Shown here: one piece after another, positions 37,928-47,528 of the stretch
Numbering within the stretch: the first letter of the stretch is position 1
Layout of the letters: each line of letters begins with the position of its first letter
Assembly (NCBI RefSeq): GCF_015163715.1
Contig: NZ_JADDUM010000137.1
Coordinates: 1-64,000, forward strand
From: Pseudomonas cyclaminis
GTDB taxonomy: Bacteria; Pseudomonadota; Gammaproteobacteria; Pseudomonadales; Pseudomonadaceae
DNA: 64,000 bases
Direction of reading: 5' to 3'
The notes under the pieces: model-generated
Seen by the model: the letters and a program-made list of their open reading frames with translations, nothing else
What the model was told of the DNA's origin: nothing
Databases searched by the model: none
Made by a program: the position numbers and the translations under genes

Positions 37928-38419
37928 TTATTCAGGCATTTTCAACGGACTTGGCGACACGATCACGCCATTATTGTCCGCATAGATGTACTCACCCGGA
38001 CGGAATGTCACGCCGGCAAACGTGACCACCACGTTCAGGTCACCGATACCGCGCTTGTCGGTCTTCATTGGATGGCTGGCCAGGGCCTGCACGCCAAGAT
38101 CGGTCTGGGCGATGACATCGACATCACGGATGCAACCGTAGATCACCAGCCCTTCCCAGCCGTTTTTCGCAGCCTTTTCGGCAATCATGTCGCCCAACAA
38201 AGCACGCCGCAAGGAACCACCCCCGTCGACCACCAGCACCTTGCCGGCGCCCGGCTGGTCGGCTTGCTCCTTGACCAACGAGTTGTCTTCGAAGCACTTG
38301 ATGGTGACGATCTCGCCACCGAAGGAGTCTCTGCCGCCGAAATTGCTGAACATCGGCTCGACCACCTGCACCAGTTCCGGGTAGGCGTCGCACAGGTCGG
38401 GGGTCACGTAATGGTTCAT
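37928..38419 (-). CDS. rraA: RraA-family protein (RNase E inhibitor type)
   Basis: A 163-residue protein matching RraA along its length: [60 protein letters not shown] and the GCIRDV motif. E. coli RraA binds RNase E and damps mRNA decay. The same fold includes metal-dependent 4-hydroxy-4-methyl-2-oxoglutarate aldolases, whose G-x20-R-D signature this protein shares, so aldolase activity is an alternative. ATG at 38419 begins the conserved sequence. Confidence 0.92.
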   Translation of the reverse strand: MNHYVTPDLCDAYPELVQVVEPMFSNFGGRDSFGGEIVTIKCFEDNSLVKEQADQPGAGKVLVVDGGGSLRRALLGDMIAEKAAKNGWEGLVIYGCIRDVDVIAQTDLGVQALASHPMKTDKRGIGDLNVVVTFAGVTFRPGEYIYADNNGVIVSPSPLKMPE

Positions 38420-38606
38420 CGAAAAATTCCTTTCTGCCAAAGAAGTGTCTTTCAAAGAAGTACCGGTCGAAGCGGACGGGGAACATCCCATTCGCTTCGC
38501 CGCAACGCAAGAGCCACTGCGCGACTGAATATGACCAGAAGCGTTCAGCGCGTCATATCTTAGCCGCAACCTTGCACGAGCGAAACGCCCTTGGCAGAGC
38601 GCTGCG

Positions 38607-39596
38607 TCAAACCGTCGCCAGCACGTCGGCCGGGGCGCCAAACAAAGGTGTGAGCGGGTCTTTCAACCATTGCGCCACCAGTGGCCATACTTCGGCTTGG
38701 GCGGCCTTGCTTACAAGCATTTCCACATGCCCGAAATCATCGGTAAACCCTTGCTGGCGCCCCAGGCAAAGGTATTGGCGATGCTCAGAACCGATTTGCT
38801 CGAACAGCTTGCGACAGGCCCAGTCAGGGTCCTGATGATCACCGGCGGCACTGACAGCCAACAGCGGCACATCGACTTCTGCCAGGCCTTTCCACCAGTC
38901 CTGTTTACCTTCGCCAAAGCGTCCAAACAGGCCATTCCAACGCATGGCTTCGATCAGCACGCCCGCCGGTTCGTCCTCCGGGCCGCGTTTGAGGCGTGAG
39001 CCGGACAGCTCCCCAAAGCGTTTCAGAAGCAATCGACCGGTCCATTCCACCGGAGGCAGTTTCAGGGGCCAGTGGGTGCGACTGACCTGGCAACCAAACA
39101 AGGCCACCGACGCCACTGCCGGCGCGCCCAGGTGCTGACCACCCAGCGCCGCTGCCAAGGCTGTACCGCCCAGGGAGTGGCCGATCCAATGGGGGACCTG
39201 GGCACTTTGCTCGCGCACAAACGCGCCGATGGCCGGCAAATCATAGCGCGCATAGTCGGCAACCCGATTTTTCGCATAGTCATGGTTGCGCTTGGACAAG
39301 CCATGGCCGCGCATTTCCGGGATCCACACATCAAACCCCTGGCGCGCCAGATAAGCGCCCAGGCCGATGCCTTTGGGTGAATACCAGAAGCGCCGGTTGG
39401 AAAAACTGCCGTGCAACAAAATAACCGGAATGCCCCGGTTTTCCGGGACATCGGCCAGACCCAAACGGGTAACCGCCAGCTCGACGGTGCCGTCGGGGCT
39501 GTTACCGGGTTTGAGGCGGTACACGTCTTCACTCAGGTCGCCACGACGTTCAGCGCTGATCAGGGCGACGGGAAACAGGTTGCTGCTGCTTTGCAT
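38607..39596 (-). CDS. Alpha/beta hydrolase
   Basis: A 329-residue hydrolase with an HG oxyanion motif ([16 protein letters not shown]), the nucleophile elbow GHSLGG ([13 protein letters not shown]), an aspartate in AAGDHQDPD and a histidine in DFGHVEML. The substrate is unknown; the family covers esterases, lipases and polymer depolymerases. It lies after ppsA on the same strand but behind a terminator, so it probably has its own promoter. ATG at 39596 is chosen; the open frame runs further upstream through the terminator. Confidence 0.85.
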   Translation of the reverse strand: MQSSSNLFPVALISAERRGDLSEDVYRLKPGNSPDGTVELAVTRLGLADVPENRGIPVILLHGSFSNRRFWYSPKGIGLGAYLARQGFDVWIPEMRGHGLSKRNHDYAKNRVADYARYDLPAIGAFVREQSAQVPHWIGHSLGGTALAAALGGQHLGAPAVASVALFGCQVSRTHWPLKLPPVEWTGRLLLKRFGELSGSRLKRGPEDEPAGVLIEAMRWNGLFGRFGEGKQDWWKGLAEVDVPLLAVSAAGDHQDPDWACRKLFEQIGSEHRQYLCLGRQQGFTDDFGHVEMLVSKAAQAEVWPLVAQWLKDPLTPLFGAPADVLATV

Positions 39597-39609
39597 AATG
39601 CTCTTGCAC

Positions 39610-39642
39610 AAAAAAGGGCGGCGTCCGCAAGGATTCCCGCCC
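39610..39642 (-). terminator. Intrinsic terminator of ppsA
   Basis: On the minus strand GGGCGG and CCGCCC pair around a 15-base loop with inner GGA/TCC pairing, followed by TTTTTT. It stands between ppsA and the hydrolase gene. Confidence 0.85.
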
Positions 39643-39701
39643 TGTACAGATAAGAATGCCGTCACCCATAACGAGTGACCGGCACTTTTGACGTAACGAC
39701 C

Positions 39702-42077
39702 TTAGACGGACGCTTGGCCTTCCGCCAGGAAGAACCAGGTTTCCAGCACGGAGTCGGGGTTCAGCGAGACGCTTTCGATGCCCTGTTCCATCAGCCATTT
39801 GGCCAGGTCCGGGTGGTCGGAAGGGCCTTGGCCGCAGATGCCGATGTACTTGCCAGCCTTGTTACAGGCCTGGATAGCGTTGGCCAGCAGCTTCTTGACC
39901 GCAGGATTACGCTCGTCGAACAAGTGGGCGATGATCCCCGAATCGCGGTCCAGGCCCAGGGTCAACTGGGTCAGGTCGTTGGAGCCGATGGAGAAGCCGT
40001 CGAAGAACTCCAGGAACTCTTCGGCCAGAATGGCGTTGGACGGCAGTTCGCACATCATGATCACGCGCAGGCCGTTTTCGCCACGGGACAGACCGTTTTC
40101 AGCCAGCAGGTCGACCACTTGGCTCGCTTCGCCCAGGGTGCGGACGAACGGCACCATGATCTCGACGTTGGTCAGGCCCATCTCGTTGCGTACACGTTTC
40201 AGCGCACGGCATTCCAGCTCGAAGCAATCACGGAACGCTTCGCTGATGTAACGCGAGGCGCCGCGGAAACCCAGCATCGGGTTTTCTTCTTCCGGCTCGT
40301 AGAGCTTGCCGCCGATCAGGTTGGCGTATTCATTGGACTTGAAGTCCGACAGGCGCACGATGACTTTTTTCGGGTAGAACGCCGCCGCCAGGGTGCTGAT
40401 GCCTTCCACCAGCTTCTCGACGTAGAAGCCCACCGGGTCGTTATAACCGGCGATGCGCTTGTCGACGCTTTCCTTGATGTCCAGCGGCAGGCCGTCGTAG
40501 TTCAGCAGGGCCTTGGGGTGCACGCCGATCATGCGGTTGATGATGAATTCCAGGCGGGCCAGGCCCACACCGGCGTTCGGCAACTGTGCGAAGTCGAAGG
40601 CACGGTCCGGGTTGCCGACGTTCATCATGATCTTGAACGGCAGGTCCGGCATGGCGTCGATGGAGTTCTGCTTGATGTCGAAGCCCAGCTCACCTTCGAA
40701 GATGAAACCGGTGTCGCCTTCGGCGCAGGATACGGTCACGCCCTGACCATCTTTGAGCAGTTGGGTGGCGTTGCCGCAACCCACGACGGCCGGAATCCCC
40801 AGCTCACGGGCGATGATCGCCGCGTGGCAGGTACGGCCGCCGCGGTTGGTGACGATGGCGCTCGCACGCTTCATCACCGGTTCCCAGTCCGGGTCGGTCA
40901 TGTCGGAGACCAGTACGTCACCTGGCTGGACCTTGTCCATTTCGGACACGTCCTTGATGATCCGCACCTTGCCGGCGCCGATGCGCTGGCCGATGGCACG
41001 GCCTTCCACCAGCACGGTGCCGGTTTCTTTCAGCAGGTAGCGCTCCATGACGTTGGCCGAAGTGCGGCTCTTCACGGTTTCCGGGCGGGCCTGCACGATG
41101 TACAGCTTGCCGTCGTCACCGTCTTTGGCCCATTCGATGTCCATCGGGCACTTGTAGTGCTTTTCGATGATCATGGCTTGCTTGGCCAATTCGCTGACCT
41201 CAGCGTCGGACAGACAGAAACGTGCGCGCTCGGCCTTGTCCACATCAACGGTCTTGACCGAACGACCGGCCTTGGCCTCGTCGCCGTAGATCATCTTGAT
41301 CGCCTTGCTGCCCAGGTTGCGGCGCAGGATGGCCGGGCGGCCGGCTTCAAGGGTGTGCTTGTGTACGTAGAATTCGTCCGGATTGACCGCGCCTTGTACG
41401 ACGGTTTCGCCCAGGCCGTAGGCGCCGGTGATAAACACCACGTCACGGAAGCCTGACTCGGTGTCCAGGGTGAACATCACGCCGGCGGTGCCGGTTTCCG
41501 AACGCACCATGCGCTGCACACCGGCAGACAAAGCCACCAGCTTGTGGTCGAAACCTTGGTGTACGCGGTAGGAAATGGCGCGGTCGTTAAAGAGAGAGGC
41601 AAACACTTCCTTGGCGGCGCGGATCACGTTTTCTACGCCACGGATGTTAAGGAAGGTCTCTTGCTGACCCGCGAAGGACGCATCCGGCAAGTCTTCGGCG
41701 GTGGCGGAGGAACGCACGGCAACGGCCATATCCGGATTGCCGGCCGACAGAGCGGCGAAGGCGGTGCGGATTTCTTCGTTGAGCTTCTCGGGGAACTCGG
41801 CGTCCATGATCCACTGGCGGATCTGGCTGCCAGTCTTGGCCAGGGCGTTGACGTCATCGACGTCCAGGGCGTCCAGCGCGGCGTGGATCTGAGCGTTGAG
41901 GCCGCTCAGTTCGAGGAAATCGCGGTAAGCCTGGGCCGTGGTGGCGAAACCACCGGGCACCGACACACCTGCGCCTGCAAGATTACTGATCATCTCGCCG
42001 AGGGATGCGTTCTTGCCCCCTACGTGCTCTACATCATGGACGCCGAGCTTATCGAGGGAAACTACGTACTCTACCAA
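39702..42077 (-). CDS. ppsA: Phosphoenolpyruvate synthase
   Basis: Makes phosphoenolpyruvate from pyruvate and ATP, the entry to gluconeogenesis. The 791-residue protein has the N-terminal ATP-binding domain ([15 protein letters not shown]), the swivelling domain with the phosphorylated histidine in [21 protein letters not shown] (written here in part), and the C-terminal PEP-binding barrel with [12 protein letters not shown]-type and [12 protein letters not shown] motifs, the latter with the catalytic cysteine. The start is TTG at 42077, with GGAGAG upstream. It is divergent from its regulator gene ppsR. Confidence 0.97.
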   Translation of the reverse strand: MVEYVVSLDKLGVHDVEHVGGKNASLGEMISNLAGAGVSVPGGFATTAQAYRDFLELSGLNAQIHAALDALDVDDVNALAKTGSQIRQWIMDAEFPEKLNEEIRTAFAALSAGNPDMAVAVRSSATAEDLPDASFAGQQETFLNIRGVENVIRAAKEVFASLFNDRAISYRVHQGFDHKLVALSAGVQRMVRSETGTAGVMFTLDTESGFRDVVFITGAYGLGETVVQGAVNPDEFYVHKHTLEAGRPAILRRNLGSKAIKMIYGDEAKAGRSVKTVDVDKAERARFCLSDAEVSELAKQAMIIEKHYKCPMDIEWAKDGDDGKLYIVQARPETVKSRTSANVMERYLLKETGTVLVEGRAIGQRIGAGKVRIIKDVSEMDKVQPGDVLVSDMTDPDWEPVMKRASAIVTNRGGRTCHAAIIARELGIPAVVGCGNATQLLKDGQGVTVSCAEGDTGFIFEGELGFDIKQNSIDAMPDLPFKIMMNVGNPDRAFDFAQLPNAGVGLARLEFIINRMIGVHPKALLNYDGLPLDIKESVDKRIAGYNDPVGFYVEKLVEGISTLAAAFYPKKVIVRLSDFKSNEYANLIGGKLYEPEEENPMLGFRGASRYISEAFRDCFELECRALKRVRNEMGLTNVEIMVPFVRTLGEASQVVDLLAENGLSRGENGLRVIMMCELPSNAILAEEFLEFFDGFSIGSNDLTQLTLGLDRDSGIIAHLFDERNPAVKKLLANAIQACNKAGKYIGICGQGPSDHPDLAKWLMEQGIESVSLNPDSVLETWFFLAEGQASV

Positions 42078-42255
42078 GGTGATCTCTCCACTTTCTGTGT
42101 TGGAAAAGCTCAGGACGCCGGCTGCTCAGTAGGAGCGTTCGCCAGCGCTTGTGGCCTGGACCTGGAAAATAAGTGAGAATGCGGCCCACTGCGGGACGGC
42201 AAAATCGCGCCTATCATATCCAAGATTCGCCATCAGCTTAAGGCCCAGGGCTCAA

Positions 42256-43074
42256 ATGAAACGATCTGCTTTCTTTATCTCCGACGGCACCGGCATCACA
42301 GCCGAAACATTGGGTCAAAGCCTGCTCGCGCAGTTCGAAAACATTACCTTCGCCAAATTCACGCGGCCCTATATCGACAGCGTGGATAAAGCGCGGGCCA
42401 TGGTACAACAAATCAATCTGGCGGCTGAAAAAGACGGTTTTCGGCCGATCATTTTCGACACCATCGTCAATCAAGACATCCGTGAGATTCTCGCAACGTC
42501 GAATGGTTTCATGATCGACATTTTCTCGACCTTCCTGGCGCCACTGGAGCAGGAGTTGAGTGAACACTCCTCCTACTCCGTCGGAAAGTCCCATTCCATT
42601 GGGCATAACTCCAACTACATGGAGCGTATCGAGGCGGTGAACTTCGCCCTCGACAACGACGATGGCGCCCGCACGCACTACTACGACAAGGCCGACCTGA
42701 TCCTGGTGGGCGTGTCGCGCTGCGGCAAAACGCCTACCTGTCTGTACATGGCCATGCAATTCGGCATCCGCGCAGCCAACTACCCGTTGACCGAAGACGA
42801 CATGGAACACCTGACGCTGCCGGCCGCCCTGCGCGCCCACTCCCACAAGCTGTTCGGCCTGACCATCGACCCGGACCGCCTGACGGCCATCCGCAACGAG
42901 CGCAAGCCCAACAGTCGCTACTCAAGCTATGCCCAGTGCGAGTTCGAAGTGCGCGAAGTAGAAAATCTGTTCCGTCGCGAGAATATTGCGCACATCAATT
43001 CCACGCATTTTTCGGTTGAAGAGATTTCAGCGAAGATTCTGGTGGAGAAAGGCGTGGAGCGGCGCTTCAAGTAA
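42256..43074 (+). CDS. ppsR: Phosphoenolpyruvate synthase regulatory protein (PSRP, kinase/pyrophosphorylase)
   Basis: A DUF299 bifunctional enzyme that switches PEP synthase off by ADP-dependent phosphorylation and on by phosphate-dependent dephosphorylation. The 272-residue protein starts [19 protein letters not shown] and has the P-loop [15 protein letters not shown] near residue 150. ATG at 42256 is the conserved start; the upstream 35 codons of the open frame lie in the ppsA promoter region. Confidence 0.95.
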   Translation: MKRSAFFISDGTGITAETLGQSLLAQFENITFAKFTRPYIDSVDKARAMVQQINLAAEKDGFRPIIFDTIVNQDIREILATSNGFMIDIFSTFLAPLEQELSEHSSYSVGKSHSIGHNSNYMERIEAVNFALDNDDGARTHYYDKADLILVGVSRCGKTPTCLYMAMQFGIRAANYPLTEDDMEHLTLPAALRAHSHKLFGLTIDPDRLTAIRNERKPNSRYSSYAQCEFEVREVENLFRRENIAHINSTHFSVEEISAKILVEKGVERRFK

Positions 43075-43098
43075 TATTTTCTGCCTGGCACTTTTGTG

Positions 43099-43137
43099 GT
43101 GAGCGAGCTTGCCTCGCGCGGGGCAAGCCCGCTCACA
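43099..43137. repeat. REP-like inverted repeat between ppsR and the MocR gene
   Basis: GTGAGCGAGCTTGCC and GGGCAAGCCCGCTCAC form a long stem with one mismatch and a short GC-rich loop, between convergent stop codons. Same family as the half element at the left edge of the window. It may act as a terminator. Confidence 0.8.
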
Positions 43138-43150
43138 CAAAGATCAAGGC

Positions 43151-44575
43151 CTACAGGTGAAACCGTCCACCACCCTGCCCCAACGCCGTCGCCAGCGCGT
43201 CAAACCCCGCCCGCAACAACTGATCATCGCCTGACGTATTGCAGATACTCGCTCGAATGAACTGCGGCACCGCCGTCTGCCCCACGGCGAATGCCTCGGC
43301 GGTGGCGATCAGGTAGTTGTTCTGCTTGAGCTCCGCCTCGATTTCCGACGCACGCCACGGCTCGGGCACTTCAATCCAGAAGTGCGGGCTGTTGAGGTGA
43401 GTGCGGTATTGCAGGCCTTCGAGCAGGTCACGCACCAAGGCTTTACGCCGGCTGATCTCATTGATCTGCTGGCGCAGCAAGTACTCCGCCGTGCCGTTTT
43501 CGATCCACTGGGTGGCCAGTTCCAGGGTCACCGGCGTGGCCATCCAGCAGGTTGAGCGCAAGGCAGCCGAGATCCGGCTGACCAGCGCCGGCGGTGCATG
43601 CACATACCCCACGCGCAGTCCGGCGGACACCGCCTTGCTCAGGCTACTGATCAAAATCGTACGCTCGGGGGCGAAATGGCTGAGAGGCGGCGGCCGATCT
43701 TCTACCAATACACCGTGGGCTTCGTCCTCCAGGATCAGCAGATTGTGCTCGCGGCACACCTTGACCAGCGCCTCGCGGCGCGCCACCGATAACACGGCGG
43801 TGGTGGGGTTCTGGATCGTCGGCGTGCAGTACAGCGCCGAAATCCGGTGGTTTCGACAGACTTCATCCAGCGCATTCGGCAGCACGCCCTCGTCATCCAT
43901 CTCCAGGCCGATCAGGCGTATGCCGAGCATGCGCGCTGCGGTGATCAGGCCTGGGTACGTCAGTTGTTCGGTCACCACCGTATCGCCGGCCCGCAGCAGC
44001 GCCATCATCGCGCAGAGCAGGCCGTGCTGGCCGCCATTCACGCAAATGACCTGTTCAGGGATGGGATGAAAGTCACGCTGCACCAACCATTGCGCACCGG
44101 CTTCGCGGTAGCGCGGCAGGCCAGCGTCCGGGGTGTAGGCGCTGATGTCCTGGAGAAACTTGGCGTTGGTCGACAGGGTTTGGAAGCTCTGGGCCAGGAA
44201 GGTGGTCTCCTGCCCGGGGATATGCATGTTGCGGCTCATATCGAAGTACTGGCGCGGCTCCTCGCTGACGTTGCGAAAGCCTTCATCGCGCTGGCGCTCC
44301 ATCCCACGCTTGCGCACGAATGTTCCGTCACCAACGCGGGCGACAACCAAACCCAGGCGTTCCAACTCACCGTAGGCCCGGCTGATGGTGCCAATGGTCA
44401 CCCCCAGATTGTCGGAAAGCACCCGATGGGGCGGCAGTTTTCGTCCTGGTTCAATCAAGCCTTCGAGGATGCCCCGTTCCATGACATCGGACAGGCGCTT
44501 GTACTTCACGCCCTGACCGTTGGACAACCCCTCACGCATAATTGACACCATGTCAATATTTGTTTTGACAGCCAT
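43151..44575 (-). CDS. MocR-type regulator (GntR helix-turn-helix plus aminotransferase-like domain)
   Basis: A 474-residue regulator with an N-terminal GntR winged helix (residues about 20-85, YKRLSDVMERGILEGLIEPGRKLPPHRVLSDNLGVTIGTISRAY in two blocks), a linker, and a fold-type I aminotransferase domain with the PLP lysine in ISSLSKAVSAGLRVGY. Proteins of this class use PLP to sense an amino acid or vitamin. It is divergent from the exporter gene at 44679 and is the obvious local regulator of the 44679-50204 operon. The start ATG 44575 lies next to inverted and direct repeats that could be its sites. Confidence 0.92.
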   Translation of the reverse strand: MAVKTNIDMVSIMREGLSNGQGVKYKRLSDVMERGILEGLIEPGRKLPPHRVLSDNLGVTIGTISRAYGELERLGLVVARVGDGTFVRKRGMERQRDEGFRNVSEEPRQYFDMSRNMHIPGQETTFLAQSFQTLSTNAKFLQDISAYTPDAGLPRYREAGAQWLVQRDFHPIPEQVICVNGGQHGLLCAMMALLRAGDTVVTEQLTYPGLITAARMLGIRLIGLEMDDEGVLPNALDEVCRNHRISALYCTPTIQNPTTAVLSVARREALVKVCREHNLLILEDEAHGVLVEDRPPPLSHFAPERTILISSLSKAVSAGLRVGYVHAPPALVSRISAALRSTCWMATPVTLELATQWIENGTAEYLLRQQINEISRRKALVRDLLEGLQYRTHLNSPHFWIEVPEPWRASEIEAELKQNNYLIATAEAFAVGQTAVPQFIRASICNTSGDDQLLRAGFDALATALGQGGGRFHL

Positions 44576-44654
44576 CTTTCGCCCTAATAGTGTGCTTTTA
44601 CGGGTTCAATCGCCGAATTTAATAACTTATTACAAGTTCAATATAGAGTTCAAT
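44551..44654. promoter_or_regulatory. Repeats in the divergent promoter of the MocR gene and the amino-acid operon
   Basis: Three direct copies of GTTCAAT stand at 44604-44610, 44636-44642 and 44648-44654; the last two are 12 bases apart, about one helical turn. An inverted repeat TGTCAA-N8-TTGACA lies at 44551-44570 inside the first codons of the regulator gene. MocR proteins usually bind direct repeats near divergent promoters, so the GTTCAAT set is the better operator candidate. Confidence 0.5.
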
Positions 44655-44678
44655 TTCGGCTCAGGGAAGCAATAAACG

Positions 44679-45629
44679 ATGCCAATGTCCGCCGTTATCG
44701 AAAACACCGCCAAAACCAAAACCCAAAAACAGTGGCTGGCCGGGCTGATCACCAGTGTGATGTTCCTGATCGTGTGCCTGAGTTGGGGCACGACCTGGCT
44801 GGGCATCAAGATCGCCGTGGAAAGCGTGCCACCGCTGACCTCCGCCGGCCTGCGCTTCCTCATCGCCTTCCCGCTGTTCCTGTGTTTCGCCATGGTGCGC
44901 CGCGAGCCGATCCTGTTTCCCCGCGAAAGCCGCTGGTTCTTCGTGTTCGTGACCCTGTCCTACTTCAGCGTGCCCTACTACCTGCTCAACTATGGCGAGA
45001 TGCATGTCTCGTCCGGCCTGACCGCCCTGCTCTTCAGTTGCATGCCGGTATTCATCCTGATTTTCTCCGCGCTGTTCCTGCGCGAGCGCATCTACTTTTC
45101 CCAGGTGGTCGGCATCGGCATCGGCTTCGGCAGCCTGTACATGATCATTCGCAGCCAAGGCCTGCACCTGGACCACGCCGAGTTCTTCGGGGTGCTGGCG
45201 ATCCTGACGGCCGCGATCATGCATGCCTTGTGCTACGTGATTACCAAGCAGAAAGGCAGCGCCATCAGCGTCATCACCTACAACACCCTGCCCATCGGCA
45301 TCGCCGGCCTGATGCTGTTCGTCGCCGGGCTGTGGTTTGAAACACCCACCTTTGAAGACATCACCCTGCGTTCCTGGAGCGCCCTGTTCTACCTCGGTCT
45401 GGTGGCCTCGGTGGGCGGGTTCATCGTGTACTTCATGCTGCTCAAGCGCTTGAGCCCGATCATCCTGTCGTTCGTGTTCATTATCTTCCCGGTGTTCGCG
45501 GTGATCATCGGCGCCTGGTACGAAGGCGTGGCGATTTCCCGCGACCTGATGCTGTACTCAGCCATCCTGCTGGCCGGTTTTGCGATCACCAAGTTGCCCA
45601 TTGAAAAACTCATGGCCAAGAAAAATTGA
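44679..45629 (+). CDS. EamA/DMT-family exporter
   Basis: A 316-residue membrane protein with about ten helices in two EamA repeats (first WGTTWLGIKIAVESVPPLTSAGLRF, second ending IIFPVFAVIIGAW). E. coli EamA/YdeD exports cysteine and O-acetylserine, which fits the cysteine-synthase and serine-acetyltransferase homologues downstream; the actual substrate is inferred. ATG 44679 has AGGGAAG about ten bases upstream. Its stop lies 23 bases before the next start. Confidence 0.9.
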   Translation: MPMSAVIENTAKTKTQKQWLAGLITSVMFLIVCLSWGTTWLGIKIAVESVPPLTSAGLRFLIAFPLFLCFAMVRREPILFPRESRWFFVFVTLSYFSVPYYLLNYGEMHVSSGLTALLFSCMPVFILIFSALFLRERIYFSQVVGIGIGFGSLYMIIRSQGLHLDHAEFFGVLAILTAAIMHALCYVITKQKGSAISVITYNTLPIGIAGLMLFVAGLWFETPTFEDITLRSWSALFYLGLVASVGGFIVYFMLLKRLSPIILSFVFIIFPVFAVIIGAWYEGVAISRDLMLYSAILLAGFAITKLPIEKLMAKKN

Positions 45630-45652
45630 CCACCAACCAACGCGAGAGAAAC

Positions 45653-47134
45653 ATGGAAGTCCTCCGCCCCACCGCCCTGGAACAGATCTACGCCCACGCC
45701 AGCCGCAGCTATCCCGAGGAATGCTGCGGCTACGTCTTCGCCGATGGCAGCGTGTACCTGGGCAGCAATATCCAGAATGAACTGCACCACAAAAACCCCG
45801 AGATGTACCCACGCAGCGCGGCCAACGGCTACACCTTCTCGGTGGCCGACACCCTGCTGTTGAACAAGGCGTTTCGCAGCGACAACCCCGTGGTGGTGAT
45901 CTACCACTCTCACCCGGACGTCGGCGCCTATTTCAGCGACGAGGACCAGGACAAGGCGCTGTTCCAGGGTGAGCCGATCCACCCCGTGAGCTACCTGGTG
46001 GTCGATGTTCGCCAGGGCCAGGCCCTCGGCTCCAAGCTGTTTGCCTGGGATGGCACACAGTTCGCCCTTCAACCCTTCAACGACCTGCACACGGAGTTGT
46101 CCATGAACGCTGTCTCTTTCCCCGATATCCTGGTTCGCGTGGCCAAGCTGCCGGAATCGACCCTTGAGAGCACCGGATCGACATTGCGCGAAGTCATTGA
46201 AAACCTCTGCAACAGCCACCCGCAGTTGCGCCCGCATCTGTTTCACGAAAAGAACAACCAGCTCAAGGAACACTTCCTGTTTACCGCCGAGGAAGAGCTG
46301 ATCGATGCCGACGAACCGTTGCCGGAAAAAGCCAGGATCGAAGTGCTGCTCGCCACCTCAGGCGGCATTGACGTCGACACCCTGAGCAACGAAGAAGTCC
46401 AGCGCTACGTGCGCCACATCACCCTGCCCGGCGTCGGCCGCGAAGGTCAGTTGAACCTCAAGAAAGCAAAAGTGCTGATCATCGGCACCGGCGGCCTGGG
46501 CTCGCCCATCAGCCTGTACCTGGCGGCGGCCGGCGTCGGCACTGTGGGTCTGGTGGATTTCGACGTGGTGGAAAGCAGCAACCTGCAACGCCAGATCGTC
46601 CATGGCAACAGCACCCTCGGTATGCCCAAGGTCGAATCCGCCAGGCAACGCCTGCAAGACCTCAACCGTCATATCCAGATCAACGCCCACGACACCGCGC
46701 TGAATGCCGATAACGCCCTGGAACTGGTGGGCGCCTATGACCTGGTGATCGACGGCACCGACAATTTCGACACCCGCTACCTGGTCAATGACGCGTGCGT
46801 CCAGCTTGGAAAACCCTTGGTATATGGCGCCATCTACCGTTTCGACGGGCAGATCAGCGTGCTCAACTACAAGGGCGGGCCGTGCTACCGCTGCCTGTTC
46901 CCCAGCGCACCGCCCGCAGAACTGGCGCCCAATTGCAGCGCCGGTGGCGTGATCGGCGTGCTGCCCGGCGTGGTCGGGATGATCCAGGCGACCGAGGCCA
47001 TCAAGCTGCTGATCGGCATTGGCGAGCCGCTGTCCGGGCGTTTGATGCGTTTCGATGCGCTGGCGATGAAATTCAGCGAAATCCGCTTCAAGCGCGCGCC
47101 GACTGCCGTGCTGTTCCGAACTGCGCCACAGTGA
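45653..47134 (+). CDS. JAMM peptidase - MoaD/ThiS-like beta-grasp - ThiF/MoeB E1 fusion protein
   Basis: A 493-residue three-part protein. Residues 1-140: JAMM/Mov34 metallopeptidase with E22/E23, H85-S-H87 and S95-x2-D98, the canonical HxHx7Sx2D zinc site. Residues about 151-238: a segment that fits a MoaD/ThiS ubiquitin-like carrier (STLREVIENLCNSHPQLRPHL, LKEHFLFTAEEE, PLPEKARIEVLLATSGG) and ends in Gly237-Gly238. Residues 239-493: E1 activating enzyme with LSNEEVQRYVRHI, GTGGLGS nucleotide loop at 278-284, TDNFDTRYLVND and a CxxC zinc pair (GPCYRC). The Gly-Gly is joined to the E1 domain, so release of a usable carrier would need a cut after G238, which the JAMM domain could make. The second CxxC pair of MoeB is absent in this frame. 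See the notes on an internal start and a possible indel at its end. Confidence 0.82.
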   Translation: MEVLRPTALEQIYAHASRSYPEECCGYVFADGSVYLGSNIQNELHHKNPEMYPRSAANGYTFSVADTLLLNKAFRSDNPVVVIYHSHPDVGAYFSDEDQDKALFQGEPIHPVSYLVVDVRQGQALGSKLFAWDGTQFALQPFNDLHTELSMNAVSFPDILVRVAKLPESTLESTGSTLREVIENLCNSHPQLRPHLFHEKNNQLKEHFLFTAEEELIDADEPLPEKARIEVLLATSGGIDVDTLSNEEVQRYVRHITLPGVGREGQLNLKKAKVLIIGTGGLGSPISLYLAAAGVGTVGLVDFDVVESSNLQRQIVHGNSTLGMPKVESARQRLQDLNRHIQINAHDTALNADNALELVGAYDLVIDGTDNFDTRYLVNDACVQLGKPLVYGAIYRFDGQISVLNYKGGPCYRCLFPSAPPAELAPNCSAGGVIGVLPGVVGMIQATEAIKLLIGIGEPLSGRLMRFDALAMKFSEIRFKRAPTAVLFRTAPQ

Positions 47135-47150
47135 AACGGCCGCGCCAGCC

Positions 47151-47513
47151 GTGTGCGCCGACGCCCTGCCCAGCGCCCCGTCACTGGCCGAAGAACGTTA
47201 CATCAAGCCCCGCGTCCTCAAGCAACTGCTCGAACACCCGCGCAGCGCCGACGTGCTGCTGGACGTGCGCGACGCCAGTGAGCTGGAGGTGTGCAAGTTA
47301 CCGGGGGTGGTGCACATTCCCCTCGCCGAACTGGACGGTCAACTCGACCGTCTCAACCGCGACAACACCCATTACCTGATCTGCTATGCCGGCACCCGCG
47401 CCGAGCAAGCGGCCGGTACGCTGCTGGCGGCGGGTTTTGCCAACACCAAAGTCCTGCAAGGTGGCATGAAACATTGGGTTCGCGACGTCGAACCTGACAT
47501 GCCCTTGTACTGA
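47151..47513 (+). CDS. Rhodanese-domain sulfurtransferase, possibly the C-terminal part of the preceding E1 protein
   Basis: A 120-residue rhodanese domain (VLLDVRDASELEVCKLPGVVHIP) with the active-site loop CYAGTR, which carries a persulfide in active enzymes. It could load sulfur onto the adenylated carrier. The only start in this frame is GTG 47151, which has no ribosome site. The frame is open back to 47070 and, if one base (the C at 47111) is removed, joins the E1 domain to give a 619-residue E1-rhodanese fusion like MoeZ. Whether it is separate or fused is unresolved. Confidence 0.8.
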   Translation: MCADALPSAPSLAEERYIKPRVLKQLLEHPRSADVLLDVRDASELEVCKLPGVVHIPLAELDGQLDRLNRDNTHYLICYAGTRAEQAAGTLLAAGFANTKVLQGGMKHWVRDVEPDMPLY

Positions 47514-47528
47514 GCCGAGGACCGACTG

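Noticed and set aside
39675-41456. A 593-codon plus-strand frame opposite ppsA
   Set aside because: Shadow of the ppsA frame; the sequence is low in complexity and matches no family.
46795-47379. A third open frame across the E1 and rhodanese genes
   Set aside because: It translates to cysteine- and arginine-rich sequence without a domain, and it overlaps two well-supported frames.
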